A stretch of DNA of 64,000 nt from JBAOHV01 sp037045265 (GTDB lineage: Bacteria > Actinomycetota > Acidimicrobiia > Acidimicrobiales > Microtrichaceae): NCBI GenBank assembly GCA_037045265.1, contig JBAOHV010000026.1:1-64000 (forward strand), read 5' to 3'. The position numbers and the translations under genes were made by a program. Positions 1-10,351 of the stretch are shown here, piece after piece (within the stretch, counting starts at the first letter, position 1; each line of letters opens with the position of its first letter). Under the pieces are notes generated by a model, which saw nothing but the letters and a program-made list of their open reading frames with translations, searched no databases and had not been told where the DNA came from.

Positions 1-255
1 TCTGGTGGTGTCGCAGGTGGTCTGGGCGGACGGACCGACCGAGGGCGACGTCCGGGTGCAGTGCTCGGCCCACGGCCGCCCGGCACCCGCCCGCGCGTAC
101 CGTCGGCGACGACGGCACCGTGGAGCTGCGGTGGACGGACCCGCAGCGGCGGGTCGCTGCCGGGCAGGCGCGCGGTGGTCTACCGCGACCTGCCGACCAC
201 GCAGGGTGCGCTCGAGGTGGTCGTCGGCGGGGGGATCGTCAGCCCCCGGCCCTGA
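1..255 (+). CDS. mnmA: tRNA-specific 2-thiouridylase MnmA, C-terminal end (partial, frame-interrupted)
   Basis: Only the C-terminal beta-barrel domain of MnmA, which thiolates U34 of Lys, Glu and Gln tRNAs, lies in the window; the gene enters from the left edge. It is recognised by the order VRVQCSAHGRP, then DGTVELRWTDPQRRVAAGQA, then ALEVVVGGGIV just before the stop, matching the family's C-terminal pattern of an RxSAHG-like strand, a PQxxVxPGQ strand and a terminal LGGG-like strand. The three pieces lie in three different frames, so at least two indels fall within about 250 bases. The position ahead of the MetE-like gene and ligA agrees with the order known from mycobacteria. The assignment rests on these short matches. 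Confidence 0.7.
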   Translation, partial: SGGVAGGLGGRTDRGRRPGAVLGPRPPGTRPRVPSATTAPWSCGGRTRSGGSLPGRRAVVYRDLPTTQGALEVVVGGGIVSPRP

Positions 256-289
256 TCGGCCGGCCACCCGGGTCGGCCGACAGCCCTGG

Positions 290-1178
290 TCAGACCGTGT
301 TGCCGACGACGCCGACGCCACGCTCGCGTGCGTGGCGCAGCAGGGCACCCGGCCGCGACGGGGCGATCAGCACCGACGCCGCTGCTGACCGGCTCGGTCA
401 CCCCGCCCCGCGGTGCGGCGGGCAGGAAGTCGCGGGGCGCCGTTCAGGTCGATCTGGAGGATCAGCCCGGGTCGCGCCGGCGCTGAGGTCGAGCGCATCG
501 GTGCCGACCGCGGCCGGGCCGACCGCGACGATGTCCTTGCTGCGCATCAGCGTCGGTTCCGCCAGGGCCATGTCGTCGACCAACGTCACGCCGGCGGGGA
601 CGAACACGCACCACCGGCGCGTCAGACGTGCCAGCACCCGGACACCCCACCACGCCGCGCCGGCACCGAGCACGGCGAGGACGCCGCCCAGCGCCCACTG
701 CTCCGCGGCCAGGGCGAGGGCGGCGACGGGCAGCGGCACGGCGGTCAGGGCCCACACCAGCCCGATCGGGCCCAGCAGCAGGACCGCGGGGGGTCGCAGT
801 GGGAATCGGGCCTCGTCGCCGTAGCTCGCCCCGTTGATGCACTCGTAGCCCACCTCGGCCGACATGGCGGCCACCGCCGCGACGGCGGCCGTCGCCAGGC
901 CGATCCATCCGAGCAGCTCGGGGGTGTCGCCCACCGCGGGCCACGGCGCCGCCGACGACGGCGAGGGGGGTGACGATCCTCAGCACGAGCAGCGCCCAGG
1001 GCGCCCGGACCAGACCGGCGAGCAGCCCGGCGGCCCAGAGGCCCCAGGCCAGCACCGTCGCGACCACCTGCACCGCATCGCTGCGATCTGCGAGGGACTG
1101 CGCCAACAGGTCGCCGAGCGTGATCGGCAGCGTCAGCCACAGGAGTCGGGTCAGCCAGGTCATCGGGGAGGCGTGCAC
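290..1178 (-). CDS. Polytopic membrane protein of unknown function (frame-interrupted)
   Basis: I do not recognise this family. Starting from GTG at 1178 (or ATG at 1163) the N-terminal part carries hydrophobic segments (TLPITLGDLLAQ, VVATVLAWGLWAAGLLAGLV, ALLVLRIVTPLAVVGGA). The frame then shifts near 935 and the middle part shows three or four more membrane segments followed by a polar domain (FVPAGVTLVDDMALAEPTLM). A second shift near 465 is needed to reach the tail LLRHARERGVGVVGNTV before a stop at 290. The polar tail, after the membrane part, looks like a small cytosolic PH-like domain, but that is a guess. It is divergent from the MetE-like gene. Confidence 0.55.
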
Positions 1179-1225
1179 GCCTACAGACTTGCGCGCCTTC
1201 GGAGCCGACCGCTAGCAACGACCAC

Positions 1226-2309
1226 ATGGGTGGGAGCATCGAGTTGCCGTTCGGCCTGGCCACCTCGGTCGGTCCGCTGCCCTGCGACGACCCCGTCGAG
1301 GCAGCACGGATGGCCCTGCGGGCCCAGCCGTCCTTCCCGTGCAGCCCCAGCCTCGGCACCACCGCGGGGTCGTTGCTGGCCCAGGCGGTCGAGGATCTGG
1401 ACGCCGTGCAGGTGCTCCCTCCCGGCCTCCTGCGGGCCGGAGCCGCCCTCGTGGACGGCGACCCGTCGCACGTGGACGAGCTCCCGGCCGTCGGCCTCGT
1501 CGGCGACTCGTACGCCGCCTTCCACGAGTTCGTCGCTCGGCTGTCGGATCCGCCCGACGTCGGCGTGAGGGTCAGCCTGCTCGGGCCGGTCACGCTGGCG
1601 CTGGGACTGCGTGCCGCCGGCGTGCCGACCGTGCGTGCCGTGCGGATCGCACAGCACGTCGTCGCCCGCCGCGCCGAGGCCATGTTGGGCGCGGTCCGCT
1701 CGGTCATGCCCGGTGGTGTGGTGCTCGTGTGCGCCTCCGAGCCGGGCCTCGTCGGCGCGGTGCACCCGACCTTCCCGCTCACACCCGCAGAGGTGCTGTC
1801 GTTGTTGACCCCGTACGTCGATGCCGTCGACGGGCATCCCGACGCCGGCGAGCTGCTGATCGGCGTGCACGTGCCGGGACGAACCGACTGGGAGACGGTC
1901 GATCGCCTCGGGAGTCTCGGTGATCTCGGCGCCGGTCGACCGCGACCTGGCGGGGTGGTCCGGCGTGCTCGGCGACTTCCTCGACCGCGGCGGTCGGTTG
2001 GTGTGGGGTGCGGTGCCGGTGGACCAGCCCCTGGGCACCAGCGAGGAGCTGCTGTGGCGGCGTCTCTCGGCGATGTGGTGCGAGCTCGTGGGCGACGGCC
2101 TGGACCCGCTCCTGCTGCGCAGCCGGAGCCTGGTGGGGCCCGTCGACGGCCTCGGCCAGCTTCGGTGTGTCCCAGGCCGAGCGGGTGCTCGACCTGGTCG
2201 ACTCGCTGGCCACCCGTGTGCGTCGCCAGGCCATCGGAGCGCTGGCTCACGCTGGGTGCCCGAGCGCGCCACGACCGGACCGGGCTCCGCTGTCGGGACG
2301 GCTCGGTAG
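1226..2309 (+). CDS. MetE/UROD-like protein (cobalamin-independent methionine synthase family), frame-interrupted
   Basis: The protein starts MGGSIELPFGLATSVGPLPC and runs cleanly for about 230 residues, then continues in other frames (GWSGVLGDFLDRGGRLVWGAVPVDQ, then SQAERVLDLVDSLATRVRRQ). Gly-Pro-rich turns such as SLLGPVTLALGLR and LIGVHVPG fit the TIM barrel of the methionine synthase/uroporphyrinogen decarboxylase superfamily. At roughly 360 codons it is half the size of MetE, as is Rv3015c, the protein found next to ligA in Mycobacterium tuberculosis. Whether it is an active methyltransferase cannot be told. TAGCAA lies 7 nt before the ATG. The exact C-terminus is uncertain; stops at 2309, 2314 and 2322 are all possible. 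Confidence 0.6.
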
Positions 2310-2312
2310 GGT
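2307..2312 (+). promoter_or_regulatory. -10 element TAGGGT of ligA (leaderless)
   Basis: The hexamer lies 6 nt before GTG 2319 with no Shine-Dalgarno sequence between them, so transcription would start at or next to the start codon. This fixes the ligA start. Confidence 0.55.
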
Positions 2313-2318
2313 GACGCC

Positions 2319-4480
2319 GTGACTCCCTCCAGCCCCGTGACCGCGGCCGGTCCCGGCCGAGCTCGACCCCGCCGGCAGGGTCGACTGGCTGCGCGAGCAG
2401 ATCCGTCAGCACGACCGCGCCTACTACGAGCAGGACGCGCCCACCATCCCCGACGCCGACTACGACGCGCTCGTGCGCGACCTGCGCACCCCTCGAGTCC
2501 CAGCACCCCGACCTGGTCACTCCCGACAGCCCCACCCAGACCGTCGCGCGGCGCGGCCTCGGCGCAGTTCGCGCCGGTGGAGCACCGCCAGCGGATGATG
2601 AGCCTGGACAACGCGATGGACCTCGGGGAGCTGCAGGACTGGGGCAGCCGCACGGCCAAGCGGCTGGGCGACCTGGGGCTCGACGGCGCCGTGCGCTACG
2701 TGTGCGAGTTGAAGATCGACGGACTGGCGGTCTCCATCCGCTACGAGCGCGGCCGGTTCGTGCAGGCCGCCACCCGGGGCGACGGTCGCACGGGCGAGGA
2801 CGTCACCGCGAACGTCGCCCGGATCGACGGACGTGCCCACACCAGCTGCGGTCCCGGCGCACCCGAGGTGCTCGAGGCCCGCGGCGAGATCTACCTCCCG
2901 ATCGAGGCGTTCCAGGCGCTGCGGCGCCGCACCGAGGCCGACAACGCCGAGCTCGAGGCCGCGGGCCGGCGCACCCGGCCGGTGCCGGTGAACCCACGCA
3001 ACGCCGGGCGCGGGCTCGCTGCGACAGAAGGACCCCGAGATCACCGCCGGCCGCGGCCTGGCATGGTGGTGCTACCAGCTGGGCGAGGTCGTCGGTGTCG
3101 AGCCACCGTCCAGCCACTCCGCCGTCGCTGGACTGGCTCGGCTCGCTCGGTGTCCCCGTCAACCCGCTGACCCGGACCTTCGACGACCTCGATGCGGTCT
3201 ACGGCTTCTGTCGTCACTGGGTCGAGCACCGCCACGAGCTGCCCTACGAGATCGACGGCGTCGTGGTGAAGGTCGACGACCTGGCCGTGCAGCAGGCGCT
3301 GGGCGACGACGGCCAAGGCGCCGCGATGGGCGATCGCGTTCAAGCTCCCGCCCGAGGAGCGCACCACGCTCCTGCGCGACATCCAGGTGTCGATCGGGCG
3401 CACCGGCAAGGCGACGCCCTTCGCGGTGCTCGAGCCGGTGTTCGTCGGCGGGTCCACGGTCGGTCTCGCCACGCTGCACAACCAGGACCAGGTGCGCCAC
3501 AAGGACGTGCGGCCCGGCGGACACCGTGATCGTGCGCAAGGCGGGCGACGTCATCCCGGAGGTGGTCGGGCCCGGTGCTCGACCTGCGCCCCGAGGGGCT
3601 GGACGAGTGGCAGTTCCCGACCCGGTGCCCGTCGTGCGGCCATCCGCTGGTGCGCGCCGAGGGCGAGGCCCAGCACCTGTGCCTCAACGCCGCGCTGCCC
3701 GCAGAAGCGCTGGGCGACCGTGTCGCACTTCGCGTCGCGCGGGCGCCATGGACATCGACGGACTCGGCGAGCAGCAGATCGCGAGCTTCCTCGAGCTCGG
3801 GCTGATCTCGGACCTGGCCGACATCTACTCGCTCGACTTCGAGCGCATCGCCGAGCTCGCCCGGCTACAAGGACGCGTCGATCAACAACCTCCGCGCCAG
3901 GCCATCGAGGCCTCGAAGCAGCGGCCGCTGGCCAGCCTGCTGTTCGGTCTCAACATCGTGCACCTGGGCGCCGCAGGAGCGGAGGCGTTGGCCGCCGGGC
4001 TCGGCAGCCTCCAGGGCATCATGGAGGCCTCGATCGACGACCTGTCCGCGGTCGACGGTGTCGGTCCCGGTGATCGCCCGGTCCGTGCACGACTGGTTCG
4101 CCGACGCCGGTCAACCAGGACCTGGTCGCCCGCCTGGTCGCGGCCGGGGTCAACACCGACGGGGCCCGAGCGCTCCGTGCTGCCCCAGACGCTCGCCGGC
4201 AAGGCCGTCGTGGTCACCGGGTCGGTGCCGGGCTACAGCCGCGACGAGGCGGCCGAGGCCATCAAGGCGCGGGGTGGCAAGTCGCCCGGCAGCGTCTCCA
4301 AGAAGACCTTCGCCCTGGTGGTGGGGGAGGACCCCGGCGCGTCCAAGCTGGCCAAGGCCACCGAGGTCGGCGTCCCGATCGTGCCCGCAGAGGGGTTCGA
4401 CGAGCTGCTCGGCACGGGCGAGCTCGCGGGTGCCGACACCCGGCGCGGCTGCCGAACCACCTGCAGAGGGAGGCTCCTGA
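2319..4480 (+). CDS. ligA: NAD-dependent DNA ligase LigA (interrupted by many indels)
   Basis: LigA seals nicks in DNA during replication and repair, using NAD. All family parts can be read by moving between frames: the N-terminal Ia segment (DWLREQIRQHDRAYYEQDAP), the adenylation motif ELKIDGLAVS with its catalytic Lys, the GDGRTGEDVT strand, the OB-fold stretch IGRTGKATPFAVLEPV, a four-Cys zinc finger (CPSCG then CLNA plus CP), helix-hairpin-helix repeats and a C-terminal BRCT domain beginning LAGKAVVVTGSVPGYS. More than ten single-base shifts split the gene; nearly all are insertions. LigA is essential in bacteria, so decay is unlikely and sequence error is the better reading. The end at 4480 gives a TGATG overlap with the next gene. 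Confidence 0.9.
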
Positions 4481-5119
4481 TGGCGGTCCGTGCGGTCATC
4501 TTCGACTTCGGTGGGGTCTTCGTGGACTCACCGTTCACCGCGGTGCAGTCCGCGGCCACCGACATGGGCGTCGCCCCCGACCTCATGATCGACACCGTGT
4601 TCGGCTCCTACGACCAGGACACCGATCACGCCTGGCACCGCCTCGAGCGCGGCGAGATCTCCCTGGCGACCGCCCGTGCGGAGATCATCGCCGCGTCGGT
4701 CGCCGCCGGCCTGCCCGAGCTGGACCCGATCGCCCTGCTCATGGCGCTCGGCGGGGGCGGCATCCGCTCCGAGATGGTCGAGTTCTGCCGTTCGCTGCGT
4801 GGCCGTGGCATCGCCACCGGCCTGTTGACCAACAACGCCGCCGAGTTCGCCGAGTTCTGGCGTCCGCTGCTGCCGCTCGACGAGCTGTTCGACGACGTCG
4901 TGGACTCCTCGGCGGTGGGCATGCGCAAGCCGGACGCCCGCATCTACCAGCTGTCGCTGCGAGCGCCTGGGCGCCGCAGCGCACGAGACCGCCTTCATCG
5001 ACGATGCTCCGGGCAACGTCGTCGGCGCGCGTCGTGCGGGCCTGCAGGCGGTGCTCATCGGACCACGGCCCACCGACGAGCCGGCGGCGATCGCGGAGCT
5101 GACGGCCCTCCTCGGCTGA
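4480..5119 (+). CDS. HAD-superfamily hydrolase (one frameshift)
   Basis: The start MAVRAVIFDFGGVFVDSP holds HAD motif I (DFGGV, a variant in which the second Asp is Gly). Motif II is the Thr in GLLTNNAAE, motif III the Lys in VGMRKPDARIYQ, and motif IV FIDDAPGNV, which is reached only after a shift near 4965. At about 212 residues with a small helical cap it resembles the class containing haloacid dehalogenase-like and epoxide-hydrolase N-terminal phosphatases; the substrate is unknown. The ATG overlaps the ligA stop, so translation of the two is probably coupled. Confidence 0.75.
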
Positions 5120-5147
5120 GCTGACGGCCGTCCCGGTCGGAGCGGGC

Positions 5148-5603
5148 TCAGGTGGCCTGGAAGCACCAGGTGACCGGCTGGGCCGTCGTGGGGCCCTCGA
5201 GCTGGTCGAACACGAACGCCGTGACGCAGTTCTGGTTCGGGTTGAGCTCCTCGACGGGGCGGTCCGGCCCCGGCTGGAACAGGATCAGCCCGGTTCCCAG
5301 GTCCTTGATCAGTCCGTCCTCCGCCGTGCGGACCTCGACCCCGTTGATCTGCAGGTAGGCGTCGAAGCCGTCGGCGACGTCGATGCCCACCTGGGACTGG
5401 CGCAGCACCTCGGAGCCCGAGGCGGGGATCAGGCGGTCGACGGACTCGGGCAGCGCTCCCGAGGCCTCGTTGCCGCCGGTGATCGCGAGGCGTCCGGTGA
5501 GGAAGATCCCGACGAGCGCGCCGAGGATCAGCACCGCGATGATGATGCGGCGTGGCACGTCGCCGAGTCGGCGGCGGGAGGCTTCGGTGGTCGACGGGGT
5601 CAC
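5148..5603 (-). CDS. Single-pass membrane protein of unknown function
   Basis: About 151 residues from GTG 5603: a short basic N-terminus (TPSTTEASRRRLGDVPRR), one membrane helix (IIIAVLILGALVGIFLTG) and an outside domain of roughly 110 residues. That domain ends in a motif with two Cys residues, NQNCVTAFVFDQ and VTWCFQAT, which could form a disulfide. I do not recognise the family. It is divergent from the kinase gene and convergent with the HAD gene. A longer reading frame exists upstream, but it would run through the kinase gene on the other strand. Confidence 0.6.
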   Translation of the reverse strand: MTPSTTEASRRRLGDVPRRIIIAVLILGALVGIFLTGRLAITGGNEASGALPESVDRLIPASGSEVLRQSQVGIDVADGFDAYLQINGVEVRTAEDGLIKDLGTGLILFQPGPDRPVEELNPNQNCVTAFVFDQLEGPTTAQPVTWCFQAT

Positions 5604-5647
5604 GCCGCTTGGTCTAGCCCGTCCCCGGTGGCGGTGGTAGCCGGCGG

Positions 5648-5653
5648 TACCAT
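5648..5653 (+). promoter_or_regulatory. -10 element TACCAT of the PASTA kinase (leaderless)
   Basis: It lies 7 nt before GTG 5661. The nearer ATG at 5652 lies inside this hexamer, which argues that GTG 5661 is the real start. Confidence 0.45.
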
Positions 5654-5660
5654 GGTCGTC

Positions 5661-8029
5661 GTGATGTCCCCCCGTCTCTCCGAAGAGACCGGACGTGTGC
5701 TCGGCGGAAGGTATCGGCTGGTCGCTCCGGTCGGTGTCGGTACGTCGTCGCGGGTCTTCCTGGCGGTCGACACACAGCTGCGCCGCCGTGTCGCGGTCAA
5801 GCTGCTGCACGAGGCGCTCGCCGAGGACGAGGCGTTCCTGCGCCGCTTCCGCGCCGAGGCCCGCGCTGCGAGCGCCCTGAGCCATCCCAACATCCTGGCC
5901 GTGTTCGACTGGGGTGAGGACCGTGCCGACGGCATCGTCGTGCCGTACCTGGTCACCGAGTACCTGGGCGGCGGGAGCCTCCGCAACGTCTTGGACCGTG
6001 GCGATCCGCTCACCCCGTCACAGACCCTGGTCGTCGGCCTCGACGCCGCCCGAGCCCTCGCGCACGCCCACCAGCGGGGCCTCGTCCACCGGGACGTGAA
6101 GCCGGCCAACCTGCTCTTCGACGAGGACGGCCGATTGCGCCTGGCGGACTTCGGGTTGGCGCGTGCGCTCGCGGAGGCCTCGTGGACCGAGCCCACCGGC
6201 ATCGCCGTGGGGACGGCCCGCTACGCATCGCCGGAGCAGGCGTTGGGTCGGCGGTTGGACGGTCGGTCCGACGTCTACTCGCTCGCTCTGGTCCTGGTGG
6301 AGTGCGTGACCGGTGCCGTGCCCTTCAGCGGCGACACGACGGCGGCGACGCTGGCGCTGCGCACCCAGGGCGACCTGGAGCTGGGCCCCGAGCTCGGCGG
6401 GCTGCGATCGGTCCTCGACGCGCCGGACGGCTGGACCCCGACGAGCGCCCGGAGGCGGCCGAGTTCGAGATCGGCCTGATGGCCGCCGCCGAGGAGCTCG
6501 AGCGTCCCGAGCCGCTACCGATCGTGCCGACCCTCGGTGACGGCGAGCAGACCTCCGAGTTGCACCTCATCGCCGGTCTCGGCGGCATCAGCCTGCTCGA
6601 TCCCGAGACGGGCATCGAGGAGTGGGCGCCGACGCCGGACCCGCGGGTGGTCGACACACCACCCCCGCGGGTGGTCGACCCGGCCGATCCCGTGGTCACC
6701 CCGATGCCGCTCGAGCCCGCAGGGCCCGGGCCGGCCGGGCCGGCGTCCTCCGAGCCGGCGTCCGCAGCCGCGGACCCCGACGCGACCGATCCGGTGCTCG
6801 CCGCACCCGACACGTCGGCATCCGTCGAGCCGGCAGCGCCGGCCGCCGCCGACCAGCCGGCGGCGCTCGACAGCACACGCTCGCCGATCACGGTGGCCGA
6901 GGAGCACGAGCTGCTGGTCGGCTCCCGGCCGACGTCGTTCGGTCCGGTCGACCCCCTCGTGGGCACCCCGGCCCCGGCCCCCGCCCTCTCCGCCCGGGCT
7001 CGGCGCCGCAACGAACGGGCCGAACGCAAGGCCGCTGCCGCAGCGGACAAGGCTGCCGCGTCCGCCGAACGAGCCGCCGGCAAGGCAGCGGCGGTGGCCG
7101 AACGGTCCCAGCGTCCGGCGCGACCCGCCCGTCGCAGGGCACTGGCCGTGCTGGTGGTGCTGGCGCTGCTCGCCGGAGCGGCTGCCGGCTGGTGGTTCCT
7201 GATCCGGGTCCCCGTCCACGACGTGCCGGACTTCCTGGGCGAGGACGTCGCAGCCGCCACGTCCGGGGCCGAGGAGCTCGGCTGGACCGTCGACGACAGC
7301 ACCGAGGACCGCCGGGACGGCACCGAACCGGGTGAGGTCCTGGCTCAGGACCCGGCCGTGGGGGAGTCGCTCGCCGAGGGCGAGGTGCTCCGTCTCACGG
7401 TCTCGTTGGGCCCGACCCTGACCGTCGTGCCCACCGTGGCCGGCCTGCCCGAGGCCGAGGCTGCGACCGCGCTCGCCGACGCAGGGTTCGTCCTCGGCGA
7501 CGTCACCCGCTCGGTCGACGAGGAGGTCGCCGCGGGCGCGGTCGTCAGCGCGGCGCCGGCAGATGCTGCCCTCTCGATCGACAGCCAGGGTCGGCTGCCG
7601 AAGGAGTCCACGATCGACCTCGTCGTGTCGGACGGCCCCGCTCCGAGGGCGGTCCCGCAGGGACTGCAGGGCGCGAGGGCCACCGACGCGGTCGCGGCGC
7701 TCGAGGCGGTCCAGCTCGCGGCACAGCAGAACGAGTCCTTCAGCGAGGTCGTGCCGGAGGGGTACGTGATCTCGGTGAGCCAGGCCCCGGGCGCCGAGCT
7801 GGAGCGCGGCACCGCGGTCGTGCTCGAGGTCTCCAAGGGCCCTGCGCCCATCGCCGTGCCCGACGTGACCTACAACTCGGGTGCCGTCGCAGCCCAGCTG
7901 CTCGAGCAGGCCGGGTTCACGGTCTCGGGCATCGAGGGCGCACCCTCGGGGATGGTCCTCGCGACCGACCCGCCGGCCAACGAGCTGCACCCGCGGGGTA
8001 CCGCGGTACGGATCTTCACCCGCAACTGA
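5661..8029 (+). CDS. PknB-type Ser/Thr protein kinase with four PASTA domains (one frameshift)
   Basis: A membrane kinase that senses the cell wall. The cytosolic kinase domain shows the Lys of VAVKLL, the catalytic loop HRDVKPANLL and the DFG motif in LADFGLA, followed by the APE-like ASPEQ. A frame break near 6430 falls at the end of the kinase domain. Then comes a long Pro/Ala-rich linker and an Ala/Lys/Glu-rich basic helix (AERKAAAAADKAAASAERAA), one membrane helix (ALAVLVVLALLAGAAAGWWF), and outside it four PASTA repeats starting near VPDFLGEDV, VPTVAGLPEA, VPQGLQGAR and VPDVTYNSG. PASTA domains of PknB/StkP kinases bind muropeptides or lipid II. No penicillin-binding protein or phosphatase gene lies beside it, which is unusual for pknB. 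Confidence 0.88.
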
Positions 8030-8126
8030 CGCGCCGCAGCAGCACCCCGCCACGGAGCGCGCGACCGCTGGGCGCGCGATGGTCCACCACTCCGCGTGTG
8101 ACACCCCGTAGGTTGATGTCCAACGG

Positions 8127-8215
8127 GAACCGTCGTTCTCGTTGGGGTGGTCAGCTGGACGTGGTGTTCCCCAGCCGCCGCGATGAGGCGGCCACCCCAA
8201 CGGGGCCGACGGTTC
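8127..8215. repeat. Long imperfect inverted repeat with inner hairpin
   Basis: Arms 8127-8150 and 8192-8215 (24 nt each, 21 pairs) both consist of GAACCGTCG, a 5-nt variable core and GTTGGGGTGG. Within the 41-nt loop a second perfect hairpin, GCCGCC-N7-GGCGGC, occupies 8174-8192. The element sits between the kinase stop and the MFS gene, upstream of the likely MFS promoter (TACGAT at 8233). It could be the 3' end structure of the kinase transcript or a pair of operator half-sites; there is no T-run. Confidence 0.6.
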
Positions 8216-8248
8216 TCCGCGTCCGGCGACAGTACGATCGTCGCCGTC

Positions 8249-9796
8249 ATGCCCACCCGTCGCCCTCCGGAACCCGCCGACGACGACCGGGACAGGGTCA
8301 CGGGGCCCGACACCGAGGACCCGATCTCGGCCCTGACGCTCGACGCGCCGGGTGTGGACGAGGAGTCGGTCGTGCCGTGGCCGCTCCTGCTGCAGCGCCG
8401 CGCGGCGGGTCGGGCGCGCCGCAGCAACGGCTACGCCTGGATCGTCACCGCCACGGTGCTGTTCGGCACGTTCTGGGTGGCGAGCACCATCACGATCCTG
8501 GCGGTCAGTCGCCCCCAGATCGCCGACGACCTCGGCGCCTCGGTCGAGAGCCTCGTCTGGTTGATCTCCGGGCCGACGATCGCGCTCGCGCTGACCGGCA
8601 CCACCGCCGGCAAGCTCGGCGACCTGCACGGCCACCGCCGGGTCTTCCTGGCGGGCATGTCGATCTCGGCGGTGTTCGTCGTCTGCTCGGCCCTGGCGTG
8701 GTCGGGCCCGTCCCTGATCGCCTTCCGGGTGCTCGCCGCGACGGCTGGAGCGGCGACGGGGCCCAGCTCGCTCGCGATCATCAACGGGCTGTTCGACCGC
8801 GAGGATCGTTCGAAGGCACTCGGCTTCTGGTCGTTGGTCGTCGCCGGCGGTCCGGTCGTGGGTCTGGTGATCGGTGGCCCACTGGTGGAGCAGGTCGGCT
8901 GGCGCATGATCTTCTGGGTCCAGGCGCCGCTGTTGGCGCTGTCGGCCCTGCTCGCGTGGTTCATCATCCCCGACACGCCGCGACGCACCGGGGTCCACTT
9001 CGACGTGCGCGGCCAGGCCGTGCTGTTCATGCTGCTCGGCTGGCTCCTGTTCGGGATCGACCGCGGCGCGGCGTGGGGCTTCGCCTCGCCGTGGGTCCTC
9101 GCGTCGTTCGCGCTCACAGGCCTGTCGACGTGGTGGTTCATCCGGGTGGAGCACCACCAGGAGCATCCGCTGATCCCGATGGCGTGGTTCCGGCGCAGCG
9201 GGTTCGCGGTGCCGGTGTTCGTCTCGTTCTTCATGCAGTTCGGCTACATGGGTGGGTTCACGCTGACGCCGAAGCTCCTGGCCGAGGTGCGCGGGCTCGG
9301 CCCCGATGCCATCTCGCTCATGATGATCCCGCGCCCGTTGACCTTCGCGATCGCCGGACCGGTCGCCGGGATGCTGGCGGGACGGATCTCACCGCGGACG
9401 GCGATCGCCTCGGGCATGGCGGCCCTGGCGATCTCGATGGCGCTGTTCGCGCTCATCGCACCCGACCCGACCACCTGGTTGGTGGTCACGGCGCTCACCC
9501 TGTCGGGGATCGGGGTCGGCGCGTCGCTGCCCCGCGTGTCGGCCTCGGTGGCGAACTCGGTCGAGGACGTCGACCTGGGAGTGGCCGGCGCGACCCAGCA
9601 GCTGCTCGCACAGATCGGCACCACGGTCGGCATCAACCTGCTCGAGACGATCCAGGTGGCGACGTTGGGCGGAGCCGGTCTGGCCGGCTCGTACCGGATC
9701 GCCTACGGCGTCGGCGCCGGGGTCAGTGCGGTCGGGATGGTGGTCGCCCTGCGGCTGCGGTCGACGGCGGTGCCGCCTCCCGCAGCCGCAGGCTGA
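8249..9796 (+). CDS. MFS transporter, DHA2-like drug/proton antiporter
   Basis: 515 residues. A polar N-terminal tail of about 65 residues leads into the first helix at GYAWIVTATVLFGTFWVAST. Roughly 12-14 membrane helices follow. The conserved loop 2-3 signature reads GKLGDLHGHRRVFLAG (MFS motif A, GxLaDrxGrkxxl), and a motif C-like stretch is seen in GGPVVGLVIGGPL. This layout matches the DHA2 exporters (QacA, EmrB). The substrate is unknown. The start is ATG 8249, 10 nt after TACGAT; a longer in-frame reading back to 8147 would run through the inverted repeat and is not preferred. Convergent with the SCP2 gene, 6 nt apart. Confidence 0.85.
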   Translation: MPTRRPPEPADDDRDRVTGPDTEDPISALTLDAPGVDEESVVPWPLLLQRRAAGRARRSNGYAWIVTATVLFGTFWVASTITILAVSRPQIADDLGASVESLVWLISGPTIALALTGTTAGKLGDLHGHRRVFLAGMSISAVFVVCSALAWSGPSLIAFRVLAATAGAATGPSSLAIINGLFDREDRSKALGFWSLVVAGGPVVGLVIGGPLVEQVGWRMIFWVQAPLLALSALLAWFIIPDTPRRTGVHFDVRGQAVLFMLLGWLLFGIDRGAAWGFASPWVLASFALTGLSTWWFIRVEHHQEHPLIPMAWFRRSGFAVPVFVSFFMQFGYMGGFTLTPKLLAEVRGLGPDAISLMMIPRPLTFAIAGPVAGMLAGRISPRTAIASGMAALAISMALFALIAPDPTTWLVVTALTLSGIGVGASLPRVSASVANSVEDVDLGVAGATQQLLAQIGTTVGINLLETIQVATLGGAGLAGSYRIAYGVGAGVSAVGMVVALRLRSTAVPPPAAAG

Positions 9797-9802
9797 TCCG
9801 AC

Positions 9803-10210
9803 CTACTCGGTGATGTCCTGGATCTTGGCGGCCACCTCGGCGGCGGCCGGATCGACCGGACCCGCCGACATCGCCATGAGCTTGGTCATGTCGCCCTCGA
9901 CCTTGATCTTGCCGGCCATGAAGGCCTGCATGCCGGCCTGGGGGTTGCCCTCGACCAGGATCGCCTTGGCGGTGACGTAGTCGATGGTCACGGTCAGGTC
10001 GGGGCTCTCCAGGTGACCGAAGTCCATCTTCAGCTCACCGTCGGTGGTGTCCATGTGCGCGTGGATCGGATCCTCGCTGAACGGGACCTCGGTGATGATC
10101 TGGTTCATCCGCACGACATGCGCGGGTGCCGGCGCGTCGCCGGCGTGCTCCTCGCGGATGGCCTTCGCTGCGTCGACCCACTCCTCGGTCAGGAACATGT
10201 ACTTCGCCAT
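9803..10210 (-). CDS. SCP2 sterol-carrier-like protein
   Basis: 135 residues, starting MAKYMFLTEEWVDAAKAIRE after a purine-rich ribosome site (AGGGGGA, 7-13 nt upstream). The central part, MDFGHLESPDLTVTIDYVTAKAILVEGNPQAGMQAFMAGKIKVEGDMTKLM, carries the SCP2 signature: a strand with DLTVT, then the AFMAGKIKVEGD motif that lines the lipid tunnel. SCP2-domain proteins bind acyl chains or sterols. In actinobacteria stand-alone copies often accompany lipid-degradation genes, and two acyl-CoA ligases occur elsewhere in this window. Soluble, no signal peptide. Confidence 0.8.
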   Translation of the reverse strand: MAKYMFLTEEWVDAAKAIREEHAGDAPAPAHVVRMNQIITEVPFSEDPIHAHMDTTDGELKMDFGHLESPDLTVTIDYVTAKAILVEGNPQAGMQAFMAGKIKVEGDMTKLMAMSAGPVDPAAAEVAAKIQDITE

Positions 10211-10351
10211 CTGATCCCCCTGTGATCATCTCGTCCCGGGCAGGTGTGGGTGCCGGGCGCCGGCATCGTAGTTCGGGCTGCGTCGCGCAGGCACGGGGTA
10301 CCGTGAAGATCCTGCACCGGGCCGAACCGGTCGACGATCACAGGAGTCGGG

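Noticed and set aside
745..2659. Long minus-strand frames opposite the MetE-like gene and ligA
   Set aside because: No recognisable protein; the plus strand carries LigA motifs over the same region.
2319..4480. ligA as a pseudogene
   Set aside because: Every motif of this essential enzyme is intact and protein sequence resumes exactly after each one-base shift, so error is more likely than decay.
6515..9166. An 883-codon minus-strand frame opposite the PASTA kinase and MFS genes
   Set aside because: Composition is His/Arg/Gly-rich without domains; it is the shadow of two well-supported plus-strand genes.
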